The position numbers and the translations under genes were made by a program. From Dissophora ornata (lineage: Eukaryota; Mortierellomycota; Mortierellomycetes; Mortierellales; Mortierellaceae), in NCBI GenBank assembly GCA_025201705.1, contig MU616952.1:1-30477 (forward strand): 30,477 nucleotides of DNA, written 5' to 3'. Below the pieces are notes generated by a model. It made no database searches. It was not told the DNA's origin and was given only the letters and a program-made list of their open reading frames with translations. Below, in pieces: positions 11,101-21,333 of the stretch (positions within the stretch are counted from its first letter, which is position 1; the number at the start of each line of letters is the position of its first letter).

Positions 11101-14100
11101 TGGTGTCGATCTCTCATCATGATGTGATGGAGTGCACTACACCGCCAGCCGAGGGTCTCAAGCCAGGAATTGTGGCGGTCAGGATTGCATCTCTGGCGTT
11201 TCCGTTGGGGACGGAGGAGAATGTTGCTAGCGTGGATTTCATGTACATGGCGCCTCCGGATTACGAGTTCTACAACCTAGCAGCAACGTCCTTGTCCTAT
11301 GCCATGGCGAACGAGTATCCCAGTGACAACAGTGTAAAGTCATATGCGAATGCTCTTTCCTTGCAGTGTGTACGTGCTACATCCACTAATAATGTTTTCT
11401 TTTTCATTGCTTTGACAACTTTGTTTTTTAGTTGGCTTATATCCTGCAAGCACATGGCTCTGGCCTAGGCGCTGGACTTGGTCAAGGCTTGTTTCAAGGA
11501 ACGGATACCCTTTCTGGAGATACGCTCGATGTTGGGTTCGCGTGGAGACTTAAAGAAGACATGGCACTTGATTTCCTGAGAGCCATCCAGATCTTGGCGC
11601 CTGGAAGGATTTTACCGGCATTCCAGGTTGGTTACGTATTCTTCCTCGTATATTTATTGCTGCATGTAGTCTTCGGCGAGATCTCTTTGTTAACGCTCTT
11701 TCTGTGCATGGACAGAGCGAAACTGGACATACCCTACTCCATTACGCTGCCCAGAACGGTATGATTCACCTTGCAAAGGAGCTGCTCGAGATGGGTATCG
11801 ACCATACTGCCGTGGACAGGAATCGCAAGACTGGTATGTCTCCGTGGTTCTGGTTATTTATGTTCGTATATTCATCATATGAATATCTATACTAACGCCA
11901 TCATTTTGCATTTAAAGCACTTCATTTTGCTCAGCTCGCGTCCTCCCCCGAAATGGTGAGCTTACTCTCAAAGGCGAGAGTACCGCCACGCCCTATGGTG
12001 CCTCGACTGACGGACACTAGCATCTCTAGCACCGACACCACTGTTGGTTCATCCAGCATGAAAGACATTGTCAAAACCCTAGTTCAGAAACATGAAAACA
12101 CACTTTCCAAAGCGTTGATTCAGGAGCAAGAGCGCAAGGGCAAGGAACTTGCACAGTTACGCATTCGCTCTTTAAGTGTCATGGAATTGCGGGACCAGCC
12201 ACTGGTAACAATCCGACCACCAACGCTGTCAATCATTGACACAGAGGGCGAAGAGTTTGAGCAATTTTCAGAAGAGTCGTCTCCATCGACATCAAAGTCT
12301 TCGGATGACGGTGAAATCGAGGATATCGTCATGGGCGAGGACCGGAAGCGGAAGGCTGCGGATGAACCAGCTACATCCAGCATGACGAAGAAACTGGCGG
12401 CGGAATCGATGCCGGTGTCGATGAGCGAGGGCGTTCTAAAGGCTGTTTCTATTGACCCTACACAGATGGCTTACATCCAGAATGGAATCAAGCACTGGGA
12501 GAGTACGCGAGGTGTTCAAATATTCGGAGAGATGATGAGCACGACCCCTGACATTCTAATCTGGGCATGCGAATCCGCGGCGGTGACATCGCTCAAGGGA
12601 TCTTCTACCGACGCAGATTCATACTCGACGCCTTCGATCACGTCCTCGGAGTCGACACTTACAGTCTTGGCTCTTTCAACCAGGGGTCTACACTTGTACC
12701 TGGAACAACTTCCTGCTCGAGATTCAACTGCAAAGCGACTAGAGCATTGGAGTCTGGCCGAGATTGATAATGTATCATGTATTGCCCAGAAGGATTCTAA
12801 AGACGTTCTCAGCATTGATATGTTCGGCATGGTTCCAGGAGGCAGTCACGACTTGGCCGGCGAACGTATTCAAATTATGCCAGCTTCCACCACCTCTACG
12901 AGCGAGATTTCGAAGACTATCGGGGAAGCGCGGAGCCGATTGATCGATAGCCAAATGATGGCAAACCAAAACGAATGCATAGAATCGTTGCTGACGATGT
13001 GGGGTACGCTGCTCAACATAGACAAACACGATGTTGAAAACGTGATTAAGGACGATCAACTGGAACTCGATAACGATACGCTTATTGTGAAAGCTGCTCT
13101 GGACGATAAACGCTATAGTCTTGCGATGATAACCGCTATTTTCAGAACGGCCAGAGATTTGCAGGATGCATGCGTCAAGATTAAATTCCGAGGCGCGACA
13201 GTTGTAGAGGACGGTTGGGATCGACCAGAGCTGATTCGGGAGTTGGAGGGAGCTGTGCACGCCATGAAGCACGTGTCTCGATGGGAGTTTAGCAGTTGTG
13301 GATGGACGACCCAGACGGTCCAGGGACTCCTGAATGGATTGAAGGCAGATCCAATGACTCAATGCAGAGAGATTTCGTTGGCTGGAAACAGATTCGGCGG
13401 TGAGGATGCTGTTGGCCATTTGCTGATCGAGTGTGCTGATATTCTCCAGGGACTTGAGAGCCTTGACCTGACAGACTGTGATATCGGACTGAAGGGCATG
13501 AAGGAACTCGTCCACCATCTGGAAGATATCCTGGAGTTGCGTGTACAGGGCAACCGCATGGACGATAATTGGTGGCAATGGATGGACGCAGTTCTGGAGA
13601 AGAACCCACAGATACAACGATGCAGTCTGGGAGCACCTATAGCAGCCACTGATCCTCAAAAGAGCCTTTTGTCGATGGAAAGACTCGAGTCAGTGAGGGA
13701 TCTGGTGGAGTTGGACCTGTCCAACTCTCCTATGACGCAGCACACTCTTAAAGTTCTGGAGGACCTCGTGGGTAAAGATTCACAAACTCTGCGAACTCTG
13801 AACCTGTCGCATTGTCAACTGGGTTGGCTTGATCTTACATCAATCTTCAGAGCCGTTTGCGACGTGAACAGCTCCACAAAGTTCACATTCGAAATCAGCA
13901 AGAACCCTCTGTTCGACTCGGACGAAGCAATCCGAGACTGGGAATCGACTGTGGAAGAGGCTCATGTCCAGGTGCCTTTTGGAATTCAGATGACAGATCT
14001 TCTGCTCTCAGACGCGTCTCTGCAGCGCATTCTTAAGCCATTGGAACAAGCGACCTGTTTCAACGAGTTGAACGTCAAAGGACTTTATATCAAGCGCGAA

Positions 14101-14952
14101 AAACAAGCATCTGAGCTGGAGTCACTTTCGTACGATGACGCACGCGTCCGAGCTATCCCTGAGGGCGCCTCCACTGAGACCTGTCTCGCTTTGGGTCGCA
14201 TTTTGACCTCAAACTCGACTTTGGTCATGTTGGATGTATCAGGCAACTTGGTCAAGAGCGCCGCTCAAGATGATGGCAATTTGTCAAGTTCAAAGCTCGC
14301 GGCTTCTCCCCTAGCTCCTGTGTCTCGCTCCGTCGGTGGATTTGGCCGTGATGTCGCCCTGGCGTTCCCATCCCTAGCTAAGAATTCGACCCTGCGGTTC
14401 TTGTCGATTGACCACAATAGATTTGGGGAGGATGGCATGAAAGAACTGTGTGAAGCGATGCGTTCCAACACAACCATCGGTGTCCTTAGCTGCGATGGCA
14501 ACGACGCCTTTACGCCAAAGGGACTTCAGGCCATTGAAACAATCTTTTCACCCGTAACCTTGAGCGCAGCAACAGCAACTACTGCGATTTCAGGAGAAGA
14601 GACCACCTCCCAAGAACAAGGCCCTCATAACAGCTCACTGTCGGTCTGGAAGCTTGGACGGGACGAGATTCTGATGCATATGCAGTTGTTGGCAAATGAG
14701 GTACACTGGCTCACGGGCGAATACAACCAAATAGAAAAAATGCAAGCGACCAACATGCATGGTGCCGACATCAAGTTTATGGGGTCTACGCCGTTGCCCG
14801 ATGTAATGCGGCGGCGAGAAGCTGCTGAGAATAACCGTATAGAGTATGCGGAGGCCCATGTAAGGATATTACGAGCGATCAAAGAGAATAACCGCCGGAC
14901 TAAGGAGGTATATCTTCGCCATCAACATCAATCTGAACTACAGCGCGTGTGA
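8184..14952 (+). CDS. IPT/TIG-ankyrin-LRR fusion, Mga2/Spt23-like N-terminus
   Basis: Nine exons: 8184-8822, 9359-9543, 9767-10041, 10156-10259, 10359-10373, 10464-11369, 11432-11626, 11716-11833 and 11918-14952, giving about 1,823 residues with all phases matching. The first junction (donor GTACTT) is the least sure. Order of parts: a Gln/His/Ser-rich N-terminus (1-213); a region like Mga2/Spt23 (WDYLRLSIHRF, CPACVMRM, then LNCYCDHHNEHEGFVV near 436); a Ser/Pro linker; an IPT/TIG domain near 579-655 (IYPLTPSEGTCLGGTRVTIHG); ankyrin repeats near 774-830 (HTLLHYAAQNG, ALHFAQLASS); a charged probable coiled coil; a possible PH-like segment near 990-1155; and leucine-rich repeats near 1297-1680 (LESLDLTDCDIGLKGMKEL). 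Mga2/Spt23 proteins are membrane-tethered activators of fatty-acid desaturase and hypoxia genes, but I see no C-terminal membrane segment here. The ankyrin and LRR parts share one 3-kb exon. The alternative is that ATG|GTGAGC at 11953 is a donor and the LRR part is a separate gene. Confidence 0.75.
8196..8295 (+). repeat. CAG/CAC trinucleotide repeats (poly-Gln and Gln-His)
   Basis: A run of CAG codons near 8200-8215 is followed by alternating CAC CAG codons near 8267-8290, encoding poly-Gln and His-Gln repeats at the N-terminus of the IPT gene. Such low-complexity tracts are common in fungal transcription regulators and often vary in length. Confidence 0.8.
8823..9358 (+). other. Proposed long intron 1 of the IPT-ankyrin gene
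   Basis: This 536 bp stretch has no frame with convincing coding content. The first exon runs into TAG at 8874-8876 if it is not spliced. A phase-0 junction from 8822 to 9359 restores an open frame (AKYAPVPELAGQSTTAAT...). The donor is weak, so the true site may lie slightly upstream or a further small exon may be present. Confidence 0.4.
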
Positions 14953-14992
14953 TGACTATCGTTAGTGTGTGATATAGATATTGATAGACAAG

Positions 14993-14998
14993 AATAAA
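14993..14998 (+). terminator. AATAAA polyadenylation signal of the IPT-LRR gene
   Basis: AATAAA lies about 40 bases after the TGA at 14950-14952, a fitting distance for 3' end formation of the long transcript. Confidence 0.65.
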
Positions 14999-15039
14999 AA
15001 ATAAGACCATGTGCATGGATGTGATCATAGGGGGAGGAT

Positions 15040-15396
15040 TCAATCGGTGCCTGGGGTGACATGAAGAACTGGTGCTTGCGGAAGACGTGGTTCGAAACTG
15101 TAGATCCTCAACAATGATGCCATCGTCTATTGGCATGAACGCGTGGAAAACAGCTGCGGTCTCCATCAAATAACCGGCTACACCGTTCGAACTCACCCAG
15201 TGTAACATATTGCAGACGGTGAAGTGTCCTGGATGTTTGAAATCGAGGGGGCTGAAGGTATGTAAGTGAACCCAACGATCTGAACACTTGCCATGGCAAT
15301 GATAGGGTGGAGTACCAGAAATGTTGAAGGGAGGCAGAGAGAGAACAGAAGGTGAGATGTGGACGGGAGACAGGAAGGTGATTTACCTAGAGGCAT
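15040..15396 (-). CDS. Tentative 59-residue protein of unknown function
   Basis: Phase-compatible exons on the minus strand: 15396-15387 (ATGCCTCTAG before a GTAAAT donor), 15279-15197 and 15126-15040 (TGA). The middle exon reads RWVHLHTFSPLDFKHPGHFT with many C-ending codons, like the clear genes here, and ends at a near-perfect GTGAGT donor. The last exon ends ...APVLHVTPGTD-stop. The frame also stays open upstream of the ATG, so more N-terminal exon is possible. If intron 2 is retained the reading continues antisense into the end of the IPT-LRR gene, which is less likely. I do not recognise the family, and chance or a noncoding transcript cannot be excluded. Confidence 0.27.
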
Positions 15397-15998
15397 GGTC
15401 TTAATAGACAAGAACGATGGTGCTGGAACTTTTGACGAATTTTGGTGGCGCCTTTGTCTTTTCCAGGGGTCGCAACGGCCACAACCTCCTATTTTTACAA
15501 CCCGGAAGAAGATCAAGCATGTGCCCCTTTTTTTTTAAACAATCGTGCCACCAGTGTTCCTGCAAACCCCTATGCATCTTGTGCCATGACCAAGGTGTGC
15601 CTGACATGACCTCCCGCTCCCTATCCTCTCGTGTCCACGGGTGCTCTCTGTGATGTATGACAGAGTGCAGCGACAGTGTGATCTGCGTGTGAGATAGACT
15701 GTCACCACAACCACTCCAGACCCAATCCATCCATCCTCCGGTCATCGCGAGTAAATTGTACTACCTCCTCTTTTTCTTCCTGTTTCCTCATAAATACTCT
15801 CCTCCAACTAGTACCTCCGAGCTTCCCCAATTATTCTTCCTTTTTATCCTCCCGGGATATCACATCCAAATATCCATCCTCCGCAACTTCCATAATCCAA
15901 CGCTTAACGATTCCAACATAAGCGGACACTCTCACTCACAACAACAATCCCGCACCCAAAATACACACACATATAAACATACGAGCATACACAAAATC
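15397..15998. promoter_or_regulatory. Upstream region and leader of the 326-residue gene
   Basis: From about 15740 the plus strand becomes pyrimidine- and then CA-rich, like the 5' leaders elsewhere in this window. An open frame from 15756 runs into the gene, but its hydrophobic and Asn/His/Thr content looks like leader sequence. I see no clear TATA box. On the minus strand this stretch would hold the start of the tentative small gene. Confidence 0.4.
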
Positions 15999-16979
15999 AT
16001 GACAGACCTTACCGCGGAAGAAATGGCCCTAGAAGCCATGCTCGAGTCCCGTCTTGAATCCATCTCTGCTCGCCTCCATGCTCTCACTCACGCCAGCAAA
16101 AACCTTTCAACCGAAACCCAAGAACTCTTTACAGTCATCCAGGCGAAATTCCAGCGAATGTACGTTCTCGAGGACAACTTGCTTCGAATCCAGGGCAAAC
16201 CGGGTCTCTCGAACATCCATCTCGAGACTGGACCACAGCTAGTGCCGATACTACCGGCTCACATGAGGACGGGTGTTAAAGGTGCTGGTATTAGAGACAG
16301 TGACATTGAGGAGATCAAGATGGGAGTCAAGACCCTTAGACGGAAATTCCATGCTGCGAGTGCCGTCGTGACGACGGTGGGTTGGTGGAGACATTTGAAG
16401 GATAAGGAGAAGAACGGCTCGGTGGCGGCTTCTGGCGTGCCAATCGAGGTCACCATGACACCCGTTGAGCCACCCGTTCCTGCTGTGCCTGTTGTACCCG
16501 CCGTTCCTACTACACCCATCGTAGCTGCTCCACCAGCAGTAGTTGCCGTTGTACCTGTTGTACCAATGATAGGATTTAATGCAGCAGCTGCTGCTATCAA
16601 GGCCAACAAAGCCAACAAAGCTGCCAATATGAAGAGCGAGGCACTGTCTGTCGATACTTCCTTGCAGACACAGCTTTCTTCGCCGCACACACCACCTTTG
16701 TCGACGCCCATGTCGCCGACACATCTGGGCAAGTCTGGAGTAATCTGGCCAAAGACGATGCTCTCCCCCACGTCGCCCTCGACTAAGAAACGCAACACCT
16801 TGACATTGCAGCAGATTTTTACGCCTCCAGCATCAGCGACAGTGACGAAACCTCTAAAACAGCGCGAGCGTGCCAATCCGGCATTAGGTCTGTGCTCGCC
16901 TCCTACGTCGCCCATGGCTCCCGAACAAACACCGACTGCCGAAAACACCCTCATGCGAAGATTTAGTCTGCGTTCATAA
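15999..16979 (+). CDS. Ser/Thr-Pro-rich protein of unknown function, 326 residues
   Basis: Single exon. The chosen start is the ATG in AAAATCATGAC, which opens MTDLTAEEMALEAMLESRLE; the frame is open further upstream but reads like a leader. The N-terminal 70 residues form a likely coiled coil (LESISARLHALTHASKNLST, TQELFTVIQAKFQRMYVLED). A basic segment follows (EEIKMGVKTLRRKF), then VGWWRHLKDKEK, a Val-Pro-rich low-complexity stretch (PVPAVPVVPAVPTTP), an Ala-rich KANKANKA patch, and a tail dense in SP/TP sites (SSPHTPP, STPMSPT, MLSPTSPSTKK) that suggests proline-directed kinase targets. The end is basic, RRFSLRS. Family unknown; a cytoskeletal or cell-cycle-regulated adaptor would fit but is only a guess. 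AATAAA lies downstream at 17059. Confidence 0.7.
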   Translation: MTDLTAEEMALEAMLESRLESISARLHALTHASKNLSTETQELFTVIQAKFQRMYVLEDNLLRIQGKPGLSNIHLETGPQLVPILPAHMRTGVKGAGIRDSDIEEIKMGVKTLRRKFHAASAVVTTVGWWRHLKDKEKNGSVAASGVPIEVTMTPVEPPVPAVPVVPAVPTTPIVAAPPAVVAVVPVVPMIGFNAAAAAIKANKANKAANMKSEALSVDTSLQTQLSSPHTPPLSTPMSPTHLGKSGVIWPKTMLSPTSPSTKKRNTLTLQQIFTPPASATVTKPLKQRERANPALGLCSPPTSPMAPEQTPTAENTLMRRFSLRS

Positions 16980-17058
16980 GAGACTTTACATAGCACGCCA
17001 GACTATATGACTTCAATTCACCTCTATTACTGCTATGATCGCTCACATATGCACCATG

Positions 17059-17064
17059 AATAAA
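17059..17064 (+). terminator. AATAAA polyadenylation signal of the 326-residue gene
   Basis: AATAAA lies about 80 bases after the TAA at 16977-16979 and only 30 bases before the stop codon of the convergent minus-strand gene, so the two transcripts probably overlap at their 3' ends. Confidence 0.6.
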
Positions 17065-17094
17065 GACTGCCTATTCGACTTTGCTTAGGATCGC

Positions 17095-19049
17095 TTAGTT
17101 GAGAGTGCAGAGGAACATCTGCAGCTCGGAATGCATCGCTTCTAACTCTAACATCAGAATCCGTCTTCTCTCTGTGCGGTCGTTCAGGAACCGGGGTAGA
17201 TCCATGCGCTCCAGATCTGGGCCAAACGTATATGGGAGTTGCTTTGGGTCTATCGTGGATCGACGGCTACTCTGACCGGAACCTTGCTGCCCCTCCGTTT
17301 GGTTGTTTCTATTACTGCTGCCACTGTCGCTTTCACTGTCGTTAACATTGCCTTGGTCTCGGTGCCGACCCAGCGACGACTCAGCAGGCCGGCTATGGAG
17401 CAAAGAGTAGACTCTGTTGTGCAAATCCTGCGATGGTGGCTGTGGTCGTACACGAGGCTCTGAAGCGGCTGATGGTGGCGAGGCCGTGGAGGATGTAGAT
17501 GGCGCTCCAGCTTCAATAGAGTCATCATCCTCGCACCCGTCATCGACATCCTCATATTCCTCCTCCGCCAACTTTTCCCTCTCTACTTCTTCAAAATTTC
17601 TGATTTCTCTTGCTAGCCAGAGCAGCCTCTTCTCCCGAATCATTATAAACGTAGACACGATGCTCAAGCGCCTCGCATACAGCTGTTCGCGTCGTATGTG
17701 TTTTTGGACACCACGAACTGTCCAGTGCGTCATCGCTGCTGCCAAGAAATGCATCCCAGAAACGACCAACGTTGGGACGAGAGGGAGAAATGCAAATATA
17801 ACTGGTGTATTCGAAAGTGGTCCTGTTGCCCTCCACGCACCTCCTATTGTCAGTATCCCAGCCCCATGGTCGCTTCTGGAAGGAACGCCGCTACTGGGTG
17901 GAGCTAGACCCCAAGGGATGACAGACGACCGGGGAGGCGACAGAAATCTCCACGTAGACAAAGATCCAAGACTTGGTAGCCATGACGTACATTTTGCGTA
18001 GAATACTGCGAATTTTTCGGTGGAGATGACATAACGAAACATGGTGAAGCCCCCAAGACTATGTTGCGAAAATGTAGAGATATGTGAATGGGCGTGGGAC
18101 AATAGTCATGAACGAAGATTTTAATGCTTCGAGTACCTGAGAGAGTAAACAAACTTACAGGGACGAAAAGACAGCGTTGCTCGTCAACTTCATGATGGAT
18201 GGGTCTGCTCGGTGCATCCGCTGGAAAACCAGTTTCATGTACACTTCCTGAGTTTGTCGAAGAGCTTTGTATGTCCTCGAGAATTGTTCAAGGTCGTCTG
18301 CAAAATACCATCCGGTGATTTGATCAGTACTCGCGTTTCCATCTTGAAAGCCCGCGTGGGGGGGGGGGGTGTGTGTCCGTGGCAAAGGATAAGCTTTTAC
18401 CTGCAGAAACATCAGCTGTCTGTGTTTTCTTGCTCGTGCGACGAGTTTCCTTTGGCTGACGAGAACGATGGTGAATCTTTGGATGTTTAGAACCAGAGGA
18501 ACTCTCGCCACTGCGGGTACCCGCTGTCATGTCATTGGTTTCATTGGTTTCCTCCTGACTCTGACTTTGGCTCCGGCTCCGGCTCTGATCGTCAGACATA
18601 ACCACTGCCACCTCCTTGCCTTTGGAGCCCTTATTTGTTGCGCCGCTGCCGTTATCATCCCGGCTCCTGCCAGTGCTACTAAGTTTGGCGGCGTTACGGG
18701 TGCAATTTCTGTCCTTGCTCTCGGCGTGAGCCTTTGTGCCCTTGAACTCGCGTTTGCGCTTCGATCGAGCACTACGGTGGCTACGATGATGGCTGCGTTG
18801 ACGCTCTGGGAACCGCTGCAAAACCGAGTCCACGACCTTGATCAGCTCTGAGAGCGAATTCAGGTCGACGAGGGTCTGTGAGATGTGTTCGAGTTGGGAG
18901 AGAGTCTGGTAGTAGAGGCAGTACCTGCGGTTTTCGTTTGTGATGACAAGACCCTGTCGGCAGAGATGCGCATGGGCAGCGGCGGCGAGCCCGAGACCGA
19001 CGGGGAAGGATACAAGTGAGAAGGATGTACGGAGGGGGAATGCGTTCAT
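17095..19049 (-). CDS. Unknown membrane protein with acidic, disordered regions, 583 residues
   Basis: Three exons on the minus strand: 19049-18401, 18297-18159 and 18058-17095, all phase-compatible. The N-terminus (MNAFPLRTSFSLVSFPVGLG then LAAAAHAHLC) could be a membrane anchor or signal. A helical stretch follows (LSQLEHISQTLVDLNSLSEL), then a long Ser/Arg/Lys-rich disordered region with an SRSRSQSQSQ tract. Exon 2 (LEQFSRTYKALRQTQEVYMK) looks helical. Exon 3 carries a hydrophobic stretch FAFLPLVPTLVVSGMHFLAA, probably a transmembrane helix, then basic and acidic helices, an acidic EEEYEDVDDG block, a Ser/Asn/Gln-rich linker, and a conserved-looking end (PYTFGPDLERMDLPRFLNDR, LMLELEAMHSELQMF). 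I do not recognise the family. Two membrane segments around a cytosolic middle would suit an organelle-membrane protein, but that is an inference. Confidence 0.65.
18358..18371. repeat. Poly-G run
   Basis: About 12 G residues in a row (poly-C on the coding strand), followed by a short GT repeat. It lies in intron 1 of the minus-strand membrane-protein gene. The run length may be a sequencing or assembly weak point. Confidence 0.7.
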
Positions 19050-19264
19050 CGTAGCGACGAATGGACGGTGCTGATGGGAACAAAAGAAAGATTGTCAGGC
19101 GCGCATGAGGTCAAGCTCGACTGCTTTCCGCGGTGTGAAAAGGAGGCACAGTCCAAAGTCGCGTTTTGACGCGCGCGCGGCAAATAAAATTCGTGTTAAG
19201 CTTTGTCACCTCTTTCTGCCTTCCTTTTCACTCTCCACCATCCGCATTCTCCAGTCTTCCCACC
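19050..19264. promoter_or_regulatory. Divergent promoter with CG-rich core
   Basis: This 215 bp stretch lies between the start codons of the minus-strand membrane-protein gene and the plus-strand F-box gene. A core near 19164-19181 is CGCG-rich (TTGACGCGCGCGCGGC) with ACGCG elements, followed by an AT-rich AAATAAAATT. A pyrimidine-rich leader with CACCATG precedes the F-box start. The layout fits a shared two-way promoter. Confidence 0.4.
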
Positions 19265-20824
19265 ATGCATTTACCGGTCGAAGTCATTCATCTCATTGCA
19301 CCGTACCTAGACAGATACAGCCTGCTGCAATGCATGCGACTCAACAGCTATTGGCACTCAAGTCTCGAGCCCATGCTCTGGAGACACTTCATTTTCCTTG
19401 CCCCAGGATATAGTCCCCTTCAACAGTTTCTCCCCTCAAGAGAGCTTATCCACAAAAACACCGAGCACATCAGGACAATGGACATCAAGTTCGACCCTCC
19501 GCTGCTCAGGGAGTTTTTGGTGCCAGACTATGGATGCACTTTGATCACGAAGCTCCGTGTCTCGAATGCATCAGAGCCAGACAATATCCTTGCGGTCCTG
19601 GATCGCACCACCTTGAGTCTACGATCGTTCGCCTATGGCTCTTGCTACCGTATCACCAAAGACGGACTTAGAGTCGACCCTAGTGCACTAAGTCAGAAAC
19701 TCTGGCCTAGCTTACTGTCCTGCACATCGATGACGCATATCAGACTCTATTCTGTTGGTATCGCAGATGAGAATCTTGACGCCTTCTTCGAGGTATGAAG
19801 TCGTCTTTCAAGCCTGACTATGGTTTACGTGCTCCTCGAAAAGGATCAAACACCCCTTAGAGTGGTCTCAGAGGAGGAACCTACGGAGAAACTATGACCT
19901 ATTCGGCTTCCGCACCTGAAGAAGATGACGCTTCTCCAGAACGATTTCTCGTTGGCAATGCAGGCAACGTTGATCCACCAAGCCTCTCAGTCGCTGGCTG
20001 AGCTGACCTGGAATTCCTCCAAGGAGCAGGGCCTCGCGACTTGCGTGGCAAAGTATGCGAGCCAAATCACGAAGCTAGACATTTCGCTCTACAAAGACAC
20101 GGATGAAGAAATTGCCCAGATGCTGAAATGCTTACCACAACTAACTAGCTTTGATGCCGAATCCACCAATTTCGGTCACCAATCTGCTCAGTACCTACTT
20201 GAGTACCGCGCACCCCATCTCCGCGAACTCAACATCAAGAACACTCAGTTCCTCGATGTTGGACCCATATCGCAGAGGCTTTTCTGGTCCTGTCCCAATC
20301 TCGTTCGATTTCTGGCTGGATGCGTGAGTGTGAATTTAATCATTCCTGGTCTGCCAGCGACGAGTTACTCAAAGGGTTGGGCGTGCCATGGCCTGAAGGA
20401 GCTGGAGATGGAGCTCATCGGATTGGTGGATCAGGCAGAACCCATGGCAACGATGGAATTACTGTTGAGCCAGCTTGCAGTGCTGACAAAGTTGGAGGTC
20501 CTTGTCTTGGTCCTGGAGAACAGTCGGGATGAATTTATATTGGATCTTGGTCCCAGCGGACAGTTCTCGCAACGTTTGAGTGGACTCAAGCTGCTGCGCG
20601 ATTTGATAGTGCCGGGAGTACAACGGCAGATGACAACGGAGACCTTGGACTTTTTAGTGAGACAGTGGCCTAAGCTGGAAAAGCTCGGATTCCATTTAGA
20701 TTCGGGCGACAAGGAGGCGGATGACGAGGTGTGTTTGAGTCTGGATAGCTACATCAAGTGCAAGTACCCACATCTGACTAGGCACGGTATATATCGGCGA
20801 CGCCGGACGTGTCTTTTTACGTGA
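19265..20824 (+). CDS. F-box / leucine-rich-repeat protein, frame crossed by two TGA
   Basis: Starts at ATG in CACCATGCATTTACC and opens with an F-box, MHLPVEVIHLIAPYLDRYSL followed by LQCMRLNSYWHSSLEPMLWR, then LRR-like repeats to 20824 (HLRELNIKNTQFLD, LVRQWPKLEKLGFH). F-box proteins carry substrates to SCF ubiquitin ligases through Skp1. The whole span is one frame of 519 codons before the final TGA except for TGA at 19796-19798 and 19895-19897. The sequence between and around them still reads like F-box/LRR protein (SRLSSLTMVYVLLEK; PIRLPHLKKMTLLQNDF). Either a 129 bp in-frame intron (GTATGA at 19793 to AAG at 19921) removes both, giving 476 residues, or the gene is a recent pseudogene. 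AATAAA follows at 20853. Confidence 0.7.
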
Positions 20825-21333
20825 AAGTGCTGCGTAAGTGGATCACATTGCCAATAAAAAAAAAGTCAACAACAACGCGTCCGTCCGCGTCTAGTGACTA
20901 TCTATTGCCTAGCTTGGAGCTCAAGAATAAAAAAAGAGCACACCACTTTTTTTTTCATCTTTGTCAAATCATTCCTCTCTCTCTCTCTCTTTTTCTTGAT
21001 TTGCAATCAAGGCTCACGACCCTGTCCTGGGAATTCCATCCGAACTTCGACTCCTCCCCATTCCCACAGCACATTTCGGAGCAGTGGCCCATCACTGGAC
21101 ATCCTTTTGAAGTAAAAAACTTGGTATGGATTGTTGAAAACACTGACCTGTCAGGGGAGGGCTGTTTGAGAGACACGGACCATCAAAATATTCATCCGAG
21201 ATATATTTCGTTTTTTTTTGCCTCGCTTCTCCCCCCCAACGTCTTTCATTAAAATAGCCGTTTGCTTCATATTTCGCTACAAAAAGAAGCCCGCAGCGCA
21301 ACAACGAGCATCTACTATTGTATAACCCCCAAA
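20825..21333. other. Intergenic and leader of the RNA-repair gene
   Basis: It begins with the AATAAA at 20853-20858 followed by an A run, which ends the F-box transcript. It contains a (CT)n tract near 20973-20990 and several T runs. From about 21200 it is pyrimidine-rich and leads into the ATG at 21334. I see no coding exon. Confidence 0.5.
20853..20858 (+). terminator. AATAAA polyadenylation signal of the F-box gene
   Basis: AATAAA lies about 30 bases after the final TGA at 20822-20824 and runs into a further A tract. It suggests that this locus is, or recently was, transcribed. Confidence 0.6.

Noticed and set aside
12775..13659. 294-codon minus-strand frame inside the LRR exon
   Set aside because: It is antisense to clear leucine-rich repeats, has no recognisable motif, and no promoter or splice context.
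15756..15998. Upstream extension of the 326-residue protein by 81 residues
   Set aside because: The added residues come from a pyrimidine- and CA-rich leader and look unlike the rest of the protein; the ATG at 15999 has a better context and opens an acidic coiled coil.
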